Shown piece by piece: positions 8,537 through 15,790 of a stretch of 43,714 nucleotides of DNA. The notes below the pieces were generated by a model. It was not told the origin of the DNA, searched no databases, and saw only the letters and a program-made list of their open reading frames with translations. Position numbers and translations under genes: made by a program. This DNA comes from Allorhizocola rhizosphaerae (GTDB taxonomy: Bacteria; Actinomycetota; Actinomycetes; Mycobacteriales; Micromonosporaceae), in the NCBI RefSeq assembly GCF_003426775.1, contig NZ_QJUG01000050.1:1-43714 (forward strand), in the 5' to 3' direction. Each line of letters starts with the position of its first letter. The first letter of the stretch is position 1.

Positions 8537-9348
8537 AGCTGCGGCGCCATGAGGTAGGACATGCCGGCCTGGTGCTTGACCCAGCGTTCGTGCTCGACAC
8601 CGAGCCCGCCGCCGAAGTTCATCTCCCAGACGTGGATGTAGGTGCCGTCGCTACGCTGCTGCATGAAGTCGACCCAGGCGACGTGGCCGGTGGTGGAGCT
8701 CGCGCCGGCGACGCCGCGCTCGAAGACGACGACCGATTGGGTGGCCGGCGAGTTGTGCACGAGCCAGCCGCGGGTGGGGGCGGTCTCGTTCCAGGTGTGC
8801 GCGTTGCCGTTGGCCACGTATGGGTAGACGCCGCTGAACCGCTTGAACCGCTCGTAGCAGTACCAGCTACAGTCCTTCTGGCCGTTGGGGTTGCTGGACA
8901 TGGTCTGGCCCCAGGTCCAGTGCCACGACGTGGCCCAGATCGCGGTGCCGTTGCGGTACATGACCAGGTTGCCGTCGTCCTGCATGATCAGGGACGCTCC
9001 GGTGTATCCGGCGGTGCCGGTGTGCCAGATGGCGGTCCCGTTGCGGTACATGACCAAATTGCCGTCGGTTTGCAGGGAGATGGCCGAGCCGTTCTGCCCG
9101 CCGGTGCGGGTCGACCACTTGGCCCCGCTCGGGGTGTAGAGCACGAAATTGCCGTCGCCCTGCATCGCCGCCGTGTAGGAGCCGTTGCTCGAACGCAGGT
9201 ATTGGTTGGCGCTCAACGATTCACCGGCGCGCAGCACGTTGGTGCCGGAGCCGGCGAAGGCGGGCCGTTGCACACCGATCGCGACCGCCGCACCGGTGCC
9301 CGCCGCGAGCGTGAGCAGGCCGCGCCGGGTGAAGACATGGTTACCCAC
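8533..9348 (-). CDS. Secreted B-lectin protein with CHAP amidase/endopeptidase domain
   Basis: A 271-residue protein. The GTG start at 9348 has a strong AGGAGG site. The N-terminus is a twin-arginine-like signal (FTRRGLLTLAAGTGAAVAIG). The lectin domain has motifs QGDGNFVLY, QTDGNLVMY and QDDGNLVMY. The CHAP domain begins at DCSWYCYERFKRF, where the Cys before Ser-Trp is the likely nucleophile, and includes GHVAWVDFM with the catalytic His. CHAP domains hydrolyse amide bonds in peptidoglycan. It is nearly the same protein as the one encoded divergently at 9530, so the pair is an inverted duplication. It is the first gene of a two-gene operon with the lectin/lysozyme gene. Confidence 0.9.
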   Translation of the reverse strand: MGNHVFTRRGLLTLAAGTGAAVAIGVQRPAFAGSGTNVLRAGESLSANQYLRSSNGSYTAAMQGDGNFVLYTPSGAKWSTRTGGQNGSAISLQTDGNLVMYRNGTAIWHTGTAGYTGASLIMQDDGNLVMYRNGTAIWATSWHWTWGQTMSSNPNGQKDCSWYCYERFKRFSGVYPYVANGNAHTWNETAPTRGWLVHNSPATQSVVVFERGVAGASSTTGHVAWVDFMQQRSDGTYIHVWEMNFGGGLGVEHERWVKHQAGMSYLMAPQL

Positions 9349-9414
9349 GATTCCTCCTGTCGGTATCCCGGAGTTCCCGGGTCCGACCCAGAGTGGGCCG
9401 TGGGCGGGTCGGGA

Positions 9415-9469
9415 GTCCTCTCAGTTCGCTCTCCGTTGGGCGGTCCACTTGAGAGCGACTTGAGAGGAC
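9415..9469. promoter_or_regulatory. Palindromic operator candidate in divergent lectin promoter region
   Basis: GTCCTCTCAGTTCGCTCTC (9415-9433) and GAGAGCGACTTGAGAGGAC (9451-9469) are inverted copies with 17 of 19 matches across a 17-bp spacer. Each arm also holds an 11-bp-period direct repeat (ACTTGAGAG-CG-ACTTGAGAG on the right), the spacing used by SARP-type activators. It sits centrally in the 181-bp gap between the two divergent lectin-CHAP genes and could serve both. No regulator is assigned. Confidence 0.65.
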
Positions 9470-9529
9470 CGTCCGCCGCATTTCGCGCACGCTGAGCACA
9501 CCTGGGCCCACAACCTCATGGAGGAAAGC

Positions 9530-10339
9530 ATGCGTACCAACGTCTTCACCCGGCGGGCCACGCTCGGCCTGACTGCCGCGGCGTGTGTGGCAGCCGTGGT
9601 GGGCTTCGCCGGCCCGGCGCAGGCCGGTGCCGGCAGCAACTATCTCGGCGGCGGAGAGGGCTTGAGCGCGAATCAGTCCATACGGTCGAACAACGGCGCC
9701 TACACGGCGGCGATGCAGGGCGACGGCAATTTCGTGCTCTACACCCCGAGCGGGGCCAAGTGGTCGACCCGCACCGGTGGCCAGAACGGCTCGTCGATCG
9801 TCATGCAGACAGATGGAAACCTTGTCGTGTACCGCAACGGGACAGCCATCTGGCACACCGGCACCGCCGGATACACCGGAGCGTCCCTGATCATGCAGGA
9901 CGACGGCAATTTGGTCATGTACCGTAGCGGCACCGCGATCTGGGCCACGTCGTGGCACTGGACCCGAGGCACGACCCAGCCAGGCAACTCCGGCGTGTCA
10001 GGCAACTGCACGTGGTACGCCTATGAGCGGTTCAAGCAGTTCTCCGGCGTCTACCCCAACCTGTCCGGCGGCAACGCCTACACCTGGAACGAAACCGCCG
10101 CCGCCCGTGGCTGGCTGGTGCACAACTCGCCGGCCACTCAGTCGATCGTCGTGTTCGAACCCGGCGTGCAGGGCGCCAGCTCCCAGGGCCACGTCGCCTG
10201 GGTCGACTTCATGCAGCCCCGCAGCGACGGCACCTACATCCACGTCTGGGAAATGAACTGGCGGGGCCTGCACATCGTCTCCGACCGCTGGGTCAAGCAC
10301 GTCCCCGGCATGTCCTACATCATGGCCCCACAGCTCTGA
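9530..10339 (+). CDS. Secreted B-lectin protein with CHAP domain, divergent paralogue
   Basis: A 269-residue protein. The ATG at 9530 was chosen because GGAGGAAAGC lies just before it; an in-frame ATG at 9518 would put that site inside the gene. The signal peptide (FTRRATLGLTAAACVAAVVG...AQA) is Tat-like. The lectin motifs are QGDGNFVLY, QTDGNLVVY and QDDGNLVMY. The CHAP domain shows NCTWYAYERFKQF with the nucleophile Cys and GHVAWVDFM with the His. Most of the protein matches its divergent neighbour, including the last residues (MSYIMAPQL against MSYLMAPQL). A hairpin terminator follows at 10358. Confidence 0.92.
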   Translation: MRTNVFTRRATLGLTAAACVAAVVGFAGPAQAGAGSNYLGGGEGLSANQSIRSNNGAYTAAMQGDGNFVLYTPSGAKWSTRTGGQNGSSIVMQTDGNLVVYRNGTAIWHTGTAGYTGASLIMQDDGNLVMYRSGTAIWATSWHWTRGTTQPGNSGVSGNCTWYAYERFKQFSGVYPNLSGGNAYTWNETAAARGWLVHNSPATQSIVVFEPGVQGASSQGHVAWVDFMQPRSDGTYIHVWEMNWRGLHIVSDRWVKHVPGMSYIMAPQL

Positions 10340-10357
10340 CTCCGACCTGACGAAAGA

Positions 10358-10381
10358 CCGCGGCTCCCACGGGAGCCGCGG
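10358..10381. terminator. Hairpin terminator between convergent genes
   Basis: An 11-bp perfect GC-rich stem (CCGCGGCTCCC and its complement) with a 2-nt loop. It lies 18 bp after the lectin-CHAP stop and before the end of the convergent small membrane gene. Confidence 0.8.
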
Positions 10382-10429
10382 TGAGCGGGGGCAGGCGTTC
10401 GTGGATGCGCGGGGCCGACGTGAAGCGGA

Positions 10430-10618
10430 TCAACGCCGCCGGATCTCCCAGCAGATTGCGCTGACCACCAGCCAGAGAAAGCCGAGTCCGAGTCCTGCGG
10501 TCAGCAGAGGCATGGCGGGCGTCCCCCGCTCGCCAGAGACTTCGAGGATCACGCCGGCAATCAGGGCCACAGCGGCCAGCAGCCCAATAACGAGCCGCCA
10601 TGGATTAGTCTGCTTCAT
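10430..10618 (-). CDS. Small two-helix membrane protein
   Basis: A 62-residue protein of unknown function. The ATG at 10618 has GGGAGAA upstream; a longer frame reaching 10825 lacks signs of coding. It contains two hydrophobic segments, LVIGLLAAVALIAGVIL and LTAGLGLGFLWLVVSAIC, joined by a short polar loop (EVSGERGTPAM), and ends in a basic tail (EIRRR). No family is recognised. Confidence 0.6.
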   Translation of the reverse strand: MKQTNPWRLVIGLLAAVALIAGVILEVSGERGTPAMPLLTAGLGLGFLWLVVSAICWEIRRR

Positions 10619-10721
10619 GCTTGAATTCTCCCACGGAAATTGGCACCCAATGCCGCCCAGTTGCCAGCGCTGCATAGACGTCGCCCACGCAGCGCCAGCA
10701 TAGTGCGTCGAGGCGTTCGAC

Positions 10722-11252
10722 TCAGCAGGAGCCGGTTTCGATGCAGGCGGGCAGTCCGTGATCCGGCGACTTAACGATGTCCCAGCCGACCCAGACTGTG
10801 TCAGAAACCTTGTGCTTCGAACCACCGGAGTTGAAGTAGAACCCTCTCCCGCACGGAGGGCCGCTGCTGCCGAAGTCCCAGTAGACGTACCAGCTGCTTA
10901 CCGCGCCCGGACTGTAGGTCCAAGCGCTTTCGGTGCAGAAACCCCAGAAGCCATTAGACGGATTCTGGAACATCATAAGCCACTTTGCTCGGTGCTCGGC
11001 TGATTTCGACCAGCACGTCGTGAACACATTGTTATAGCTCCACCCCGTGGTCTTCGGTATGCCACCGTTTGGAATGGACGATCCGTGCGAGAGCTCAGAT
11101 TGTGTCGTATGGCAGTTTTCGAACTGTTTGATTTGCGAGCTGCTGCTCTGTGAATGTGCCGCGGCCGGCGCCGCCGTGGCCATAACGGTGACTGTTGCCG
11201 CAACCAGGCCGGCGAGCAGGCTGTAGATCCGAACTTCGAGCTTGTCGTGCAT
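10722..11252 (-). CDS. Secreted cysteine-containing protein, unknown function
   Basis: A 176-residue protein from the ATG at 11252, chosen because GGAGGGAGAGTC precedes it. The N-terminus is a signal peptide (LLAGLVAATVTVMATAAPAAAHS). The mature part is rich in Trp, Tyr, Ser and Gly and has six cysteines, suggesting disulfides; it ends ACIETGSC. No family is recognised. It follows two other small secreted genes on the same strand, 16 bp and then 18 bp apart, so all three probably form one operon. Confidence 0.75.
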   Translation of the reverse strand: MHDKLEVRIYSLLAGLVAATVTVMATAAPAAAHSQSSSSQIKQFENCHTTQSELSHGSSIPNGGIPKTTGWSYNNVFTTCWSKSAEHRAKWLMMFQNPSNGFWGFCTESAWTYSPGAVSSWYVYWDFGSSGPPCGRGFYFNSGGSKHKVSDTVWVGWDIVKSPDHGLPACIETGSC

Positions 11253-11268
11253 GACTCTCCCTCCTGCT

Positions 11269-11634
11269 TCACTGACACCGGGTTGTCGGCTCTGCGGCGA
11301 CGCCCCCATGGATACCACCATTGGCATACGTCGTGGTGGTGCCAGGTGTACGGGCCGCCTTTTCGCGGGCAGCCGCCTCCTCCTGGGGCGTGGGATCGCG
11401 CAGCAGCTCCGACTTGGAAACCCAGCCGCAAACCTCGCCATGGCGATCGAAGACAGGGAGTGTGTCCGGCATCTTCTGCACGTCGACGCTACCGTCCACA
11501 TTCACCCATGGTGGGCGCCGATTCTCGCCGTCAGGCCTCCCGCCTCCATTGTCGCCGTTTGCCGCAGCCGCGATGCTGAACGCGAGGAGCGTTGCCGCCG
11601 CGGCGACCAAGGATAGACCAATGAACCTTTTCAC
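11269..11634 (-). CDS. Small secreted protein, paralogue A
   Basis: A 121-residue exported protein. The signal sequence is MKRFIGLSLVAAAATLLAFS. The mature part contains PPWVNVDGSVDVQKMPDTLP, then VFDRHGEVCGWVSKSELL, and ends in Cys (TTRCQ). The same pattern (PPWV..G.VD..K.PD..PV.D..G.VCG..SKSE) recurs in the gene just upstream at 11653, which shows both are real coding regions and a tandem pair. The function is unknown. The two conserved Cys could form a disulfide. Confidence 0.75.
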   Translation of the reverse strand: MKRFIGLSLVAAAATLLAFSIAAAANGDNGGGRPDGENRRPPWVNVDGSVDVQKMPDTLPVFDRHGEVCGWVSKSELLRDPTPQEEAAAREKAARTPGTTTTYANGGIHGGVAAEPTTRCQ

Positions 11635-11652
11635 CGAATGTCACCTTTCTCG

Positions 11653-12012
11653 TTAGCCGCACTTGTGACCAGCCGGTGGGTCAACGAAGGCCAGCGCCTC
11701 CCTGCCATCGCTATCGCTAACCAGTCGATGATCGAGTGTTTCCTGCCTTTTCATGATCGCTTCGCGCTCAGTGGCGGAGGGCGGTCTGAAGATCTCGGAC
11801 TTTGACGCGTAGCCGCACACGCGACCGGTCTGATCCAGAACCGGAATCTGATCGGGTACCTTCCGCAGGTCGACTGCTCCCTCCTGCGTCACCCACGGCG
11901 GCTGTGTCGGGACTGGGCCTGCGGTGGAGGCTTGGGCGAACCCCGCCGCTAGGCCGATGATGCCGAGCGCGACGACAGCTATCGCCGCGTTTGTCATTCT
12001 TGATCGCCGCAT
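11653..12012 (-). CDS. Small secreted protein, paralogue B
   Basis: A 119-residue exported protein with a signal segment (AAIAVVALGIIGLAAGFAQAS). The conserved block PPWVTQEGAVDLRKVPDQIP followed by VLDQTGRVCGYASKSEIF matches paralogue A. A second Cys is next to the C-terminus (GHKCG), as in A. It is the first gene of a likely three-gene operon of small exported proteins. The function is unknown. The D..G.VCGY..KSE block resembles a short surface-protein motif, but no family can be named. Confidence 0.75.
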   Translation of the reverse strand: MRRSRMTNAAIAVVALGIIGLAAGFAQASTAGPVPTQPPWVTQEGAVDLRKVPDQIPVLDQTGRVCGYASKSEIFRPPSATEREAIMKRQETLDHRLVSDSDGREALAFVDPPAGHKCG

Positions 12013-12172
12013 TTGCTACTCCTCTGGTTGTCGATGGGTGGATGTCTAGAATGTCGGCATCTGGTGCGAGCCGGACGACAGTGTTCCTCCAACACGCCCG
12101 TTGCCGATGTCATGCCACGAGTTGGCGGCCCTCGATAAGGAATGACCCTCTGGTGCTAAGAGGCGACGGTGC

Positions 12173-13125
12173 CTAGCCGGTTTCGTGCCGCAGGGCCAGC
12201 GCCTCGCGGGCATGCGCCGCGGACCGGGCGTCGTCACCGAGATCGCGGTAGATGCCGGCCAGCGTGGTAAGCGCGTCGCATTCAAGGATGCGGTACCCGG
12301 CGTGGCGGGCCATATCGAGCGCCTCCAAGGCAGTCGCGAGCGCGTCCTCGGGTCGGCCAAGCCCCGGTGGGCGTCGCCAGCCCGATCAGCGCCTCGACCT
12401 CCGCCATGCGCATGCCCGCGTCGCACGCGTGGCGGTGCGCCTCCCGGTGGGCGTCGAGGGCCTGCTGGTATTCGCCGAGCCGCGCGAGCACGGTGCCCAT
12501 GACGTAGCCCGTGCGGGCGAGCAGGTGCGAGTTCGCGGTCTCCTGTGCCGGGCACCGCGCCTGGAGCACGTAGTCGCGGGCGAGGTCCAGGCGCCCGGCG
12601 TCCCGTTGGGATCTCACCGATGCCGCTCAGGCATACCACCTCCTGCAACCGTCCGCTGTTTTCGCGGTGACGGGCGAGGCCGTCAACGGCGTACCGGAGG
12701 GCCTCGTCGAGGTGGCCGCGTAGACGCAGGACGGCGGCGAGGTTGTCCAGTGGCACGCCTGTGTATCTCGACCCGAGGCGCTGCCTCAGCTCCAGCGCCT
12801 GGCGCAGGTGCTGTTCGGCTTCGTGCAGGTCGCCAAGCTCCAGCACATGGCGCCGAGGTTCCCCATCATGGTCGCCTCGCCGTGCTCGTTGCCGTTCGCC
12901 CGGTGGATGCGCAGCGCCGCGCGCAGGTGTTCCGCCGCCCCCCGGATGTCGCCCTGTTCGAGCCGCACGGCGGCCAGGTTGTTGTACGCCGCGGCCACCC
13001 CGTCCAGCCAGCCCGCCTCCTCGGCCAGCGCCCGCGCCGTCTCGAAGCCGTCCACCGCCGCGGCGAACCGGGACCGCAGCCGGTCGATGAACGCGAGGCT
13101 GAACACTGTGCACGCTCGATCCGGC
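12173..13125 (-). pseudogene. TPR-protein remnant (AfsR-like C-terminal half), several frameshifts
   Basis: Tetratricopeptide repeats can be followed down the minus strand only by changing frame. One frame gives FETARALAEEAGWLDGVAAA and NNLAAVRLEQGDIRGAAEHL. A second gives ELGDLHEAEQHLRQALELRQ and the next repeat (LDNLAAVLRLRGHLDEAL). A third gives LARLGEYQQALDAHREA. The final frame gives EALDMARHAGYRILECDALT and REALALRHETG before the stop at 12173. The repeats are those of the C-terminal half of AfsR/NB-ARC-type transcription regulators. The N-terminal DNA-binding and NTPase parts are absent. Upstream it runs directly into an unrelated sensor-kinase fragment. Confidence 0.8.
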
Positions 13126-13375
13126 CGACGCGCAGACCCTGCTGTGTCGGCGAGCTGTTTGACCTCATCGTCCGGCCCGGTCAGGGCTATGCGCTCGTGC
13201 AGGCCGCGATCTGCCGCCGGGCCATCGGCAATGCTGCGCGCGGTGTCGGTGATCTGGTGCAGGGGCTGGTGCAGGGGCTGGTGCAAGCGCTCGGCCAGCA
13301 GTCACCCGAACCCAACCGCGACCACGGTCACCATGATCCATGCCGAGACTGGGTGGACATGGCCGCGCTCCTAGT
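13126..13375 (-). pseudogene. Sensor histidine kinase fragment (membrane helix and HAMP)
   Basis: The minus strand encodes a membrane helix end (WIMVTVVAVGFG), an in-frame TGA probably replacing Trp, then LLAERLHQPLHQPLHQITDT and the very typical HAMP linker ADGPAADRGLHERIALTGPD, DEVKQLADT. This is the segment just before the dimerisation His of OmpR-partner kinases. The kinase core is missing: after LADT the sequence becomes the TPR remnant. A 12-bp duplication (CTGGTGCAGGGG, near 13254-13285) repeats His-Gln-Pro-Leu. The segment is fused wreckage, not a gene. Confidence 0.75.
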
Positions 13376-13435
13376 GACCTGGAGTCAGACAATCGGTAAC
13401 TCGAAAGTCCTGATTGGATTATCCGGAGGTCACCA

Positions 13436-13633
13436 TCAATCCATCCGCAACTTCGCGCCGACATCAGTGAGGTCGGCTTTACGCCGTTCGCAGTCGGGCA
13501 TCGCTCGTTCGACGGTGACCCAGAAGGCGTGCGTGTGCTGCGGATGCATGATGTAGGCCGGCTCGTGGACGAGCACGTAGTCAATGAGCGCTGGTGAGAG
13601 TCGAAGAGTCCCCCAATAAATGTTGAGCCGACC
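13436..13633 (-). pseudogene. DUF45/YgjP-type metallopeptidase, C-terminal remnant
   Basis: About 65 codons match the C-terminus of the YgjP/DUF45 (M48-like) family: LNIYWGTLRLSPALIDYVLV, HEPAY, HTHAFWVTVERAMPDCERRK. The family normally has HELAH here, with two zinc-ligating histidines and the catalytic Glu; here it reads HEPAY, so one ligand is lost. The N-terminal two thirds are missing, and the frame upstream runs into the region shared with the divergent yyaL stub. It is a decayed gene. Confidence 0.75.
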
Positions 13634-13756
13634 GTGCTTGTTTGCCTCGCCTGACCGAACCGCCTGCCTCGGCATCGTCAAGCGCCCGCGTTCTGGGCGG
13701 ACGGTTCCTTGCCGGTCGGTGCGAGCTGGGCGGGTCAGATGTGAGAGGGTGGGGGT

Positions 13757-13912
13757 GTGAACCGGCTCGGTAGTGCGACCTCGCCCTACCTTCTCCAGCA
13801 TGCTGACAACCCCGTGGACTGGTGGGAGTGGGGGGAGGAGGCGTTCGCGGAGGCTCGGCGGCGGGACGTCCCAGTGTTGATCTCAGTGGGATATGCGGCC
13901 TGTCATTGGTAA
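13757..13912 (+). pseudogene. yyaL-like (DUF255 thioredoxin-fold) 5' fragment, copy 1
   Basis: From the GTG at 13757 the frame encodes [20 protein letters not shown], then [20 protein letters not shown] and GYAACHW before a TAA. This is the highly conserved N-terminus of the YyaL/spermatogenesis-associated protein 20 family (about 600-700 residues), which normally continues CHWCHVMAHESFE. The break is at the codons for the CxxC-like active site. The remaining ~90% of the gene is not in the window. An AbiEi-like pseudogene starts 55 bp later. Copies 2 and 3 are at 20356 and 30950. Confidence 0.9.
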
Positions 13913-13941
13913 CATTTGGGACATTTGTGATCTGCAAAGTG

Positions 13942-13970
13942 TAGCGGTATCGCTATAGCTTGCAGCCGTG
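13942..13970 (+). promoter_or_regulatory. Leaderless promoter/operator of AbiEi-like copy 1
   Basis: TAGCG-GTAT-CGCTA (13942-13955) is an inverted repeat overlapping a -10-like TATAGC (13954-13959). The GTG start (13968) follows eight bases later, so transcript and reading frame would begin at about the same base. The intact copy at 31202 has the same arrangement. Confidence 0.6.
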
Positions 13971-14310
13971 CCAAGGGCCGCTAGCGTCCGATCTCTTGCC
14001 CGCATCGCTGAGGATCAGTGGGGCCTGTTCACCCGAAGCAAGCCGAGTCAACGGGTATGGCCTGGACCACGTTGGCTCGTCTGGCCAAGCAAGGCACCGT
14101 CGAGCGCGTGGCCCGCAGCGTCTACCAGCTGAGCGACACCTTGGCTCACAAGCATCCCGAGGTTCGGCCGCCTGGCTACAGCTGGCGCCAGACACGACGA
14201 TCCGGGATCGCACATCGAGCACGATGTGGTCGGCTGCAGCGATCAATGACCTTCGCATCCGGTCAGGCGATACCCACCAGTTCTCTTTGCCGGCGCGGGG
14301 CGGCAGATGA
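13968..14310 (+). pseudogene. AbiEi-like antitoxin, decayed copy
   Basis: The start VPRAASVRSLARIAEDQWGL matches the intact AbiEi-like protein at 31202 (MPRAATIRSLADIAEDQWGL). After FTR a single-base loss shifts the frame; the sequence continues as QAESTGMAWTTLARLAKQGT, VERVARSVYQLSDT in another frame, and is shifted again near 14165. The winged-helix region is recognisable and the C-terminal half is gone. It no longer encodes a functional protein. It sits between yyaL stub 1 and the hydrolase gene. Confidence 0.8.
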
Positions 14311-14386
14311 TGCGAACTTGCTTCGGTATCTATGTAACCTGTCCTGGCCAGCATGAGCGCGGTGAGATCCTTGCAGGAGACGTGTG

Positions 14387-15772
14387 ATGTCTAACGCGGA
14401 TGTTGTTGTTTTGGTACCGGGAATCATGGGCACGTCCCTTCTGGACAAGGACGGAAAGGAGCTGTGGGGCGTAGGAGCTGGTGCGATATGGAGAGCCGCT
14501 TCTTCACTTGGACGGTCTGTGACGTCGCTGAGGCTCCCGGATCAAGTCGGTGATGACGACCCCCAGGATGGCGTGACCCCCGGGCGAGTTCTTGGCGATA
14601 TTCACCTAATTCCTCAGATCTGGACGATCTCAATCGGATACGACCGTTTGATCACTCACCTCGTGAGGCGGCACGGGCTAACGCCGGCGTGCATCAAGGA
14701 ACCGCCAGGAGCGGCGAACCTACTTGTGTTTGGCTACGACTGGCGCCTGTCCAATCGGTTGAATGCGCGCCGGCTAAAACAAGTAGTGGAGCCGTTTTTG
14801 CTGCGGTGGCGCGAGCGAAGTGGCAACGAGGGCGCAAGGATTGTTTTTGTTTGCCATTCTATGGGCGGATTGATCGCCAGATGGTATGCCGATGTCGACG
14901 GCGGCGCTGGGCTTGTCAGGAAGATCATCACGATCGGCACGCCACACCGAGGTTCGGCGAAGGCGCTGCAGCAGCTTAGCCGACCAATAGTTGACTGGCT
15001 TGGGCCGGTCAGTGAGCGTCTGCTTCGGCTTGCGCAGAGTCTCCCGTCGCTTTACCAACTTTTGCCGGAGTATGCCTTCATCGACAAGGGAGGCACACTG
15101 TTGAAGGCCAGCGAACTGGTGGTTCCTGAGCTGGCGTCTAATCGCGTACGTGATGCAGCTACGTTTCATTCGCAGCTAAACAGTTCTGCGCGAACCGACC
15201 CACAATTTGATCTTTATCCGATCGTGGGGATAAACCAGCCTACTGTGACGACGGTCGTCGCCAACGAGAGTGTCCCCTGGTCGGCGCTGAGGACGATTGA
15301 AGGTGCTGACGAGGGAGGAGATGGCACCGTTCCCCGGCTTGCGGCCAGGCCGGTGGGTCTTCGGGGAGACAGCCCTGTGCTGAGCTATGTGGGGGAGACA
15401 CATGGTGCGCTGCAGGGGAACCGGGCCGTCCTAGACCAAATTGACGGTATTCTCACAGGCAGTCCTGTGGAGCGGCGTCTTAGCTCGGTAAGGATCGGGG
15501 TTTCGGTGTCCGAATGGTTGCCGGCGGGCGCTGAGTTCGAGGTCGCTGCGGAGGCTTCCGATGCGTCAAGGGTGCTGGCCGTTCAGGTCGTGGATTCAGC
15601 CGGGCGATCAATCGGGGCGCCTCACATGATGAAGCATTTGGGTGGTGGGAATTTTGCTGCTCGTCTACACGGGCTTTCACCCGGGGAGTATCTGCTTCGG
15701 ACAGGGTGGCGCAGGCCGGATGGGTTGCTAGCCGACGTCGTCACAGCAGCTGTTGCGGTCTTCGAGCATTAG
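14387..15772 (+). CDS. LCAT-like alpha/beta hydrolase (lipase/acyltransferase)
   Basis: A 461-residue cytosolic alpha/beta hydrolase of the lecithin:cholesterol acyltransferase-like group. The ATG at 14387 is preceded by AGGAGA; a GTG three bases earlier is too close to that site. Near the N-terminus are VVLVPGIMGTSLLD, the LCAT oxyanion motif, and FGYDWRLSN. The nucleophile elbow is CHSMGG with Ser158, followed by IGTPHRGS. The acid is probably Asp312 in EGGDGTVPR and the base His339 in GETHGAL. Residues 370-461 form an extra beta-rich domain. Substrates are likely acyl esters or phospholipids. It converges on the caspase-NTPase-TPR locus only 18 bp away, so a joint defence role is possible (inference). 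Confidence 0.85.
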   Translation: MSNADVVVLVPGIMGTSLLDKDGKELWGVGAGAIWRAASSLGRSVTSLRLPDQVGDDDPQDGVTPGRVLGDIHLIPQIWTISIGYDRLITHLVRRHGLTPACIKEPPGAANLLVFGYDWRLSNRLNARRLKQVVEPFLLRWRERSGNEGARIVFVCHSMGGLIARWYADVDGGAGLVRKIITIGTPHRGSAKALQQLSRPIVDWLGPVSERLLRLAQSLPSLYQLLPEYAFIDKGGTLLKASELVVPELASNRVRDAATFHSQLNSSARTDPQFDLYPIVGINQPTVTTVVANESVPWSALRTIEGADEGGDGTVPRLAARPVGLRGDSPVLSYVGETHGALQGNRAVLDQIDGILTGSPVERRLSSVRIGVSVSEWLPAGAEFEVAAEASDASRVLAVQVVDSAGRSIGAPHMMKHLGGGNFAARLHGLSPGEYLLRTGWRRPDGLLADVVTAAVAVFEH

Positions 15773-15790
15773 CAGTTGCTGCGGCCTGGG

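Noticed and set aside
10722-11501. Longer N-terminus for the secreted protein at 10722
   Set aside because: The extra residues are Arg/Pro-rich and overlap the neighbouring secreted gene; the Met at 11252 has a strong ribosome site and signal peptide.
1-12000. Many long antisense and alternate-frame ORFs over the ABC, kinase and lectin genes
   Set aside because: They are high-GC shadows: Arg/Pro/Gly-rich, without motifs, and opposite to genes with complete conserved domains.
13254-13289. Short tandem repeat (CTGGTGCAGGGG) as a possible CRISPR or VNTR
   Set aside because: Only about two and a half 12-bp units without spacers; it is an in-frame duplication within the HAMP fragment.
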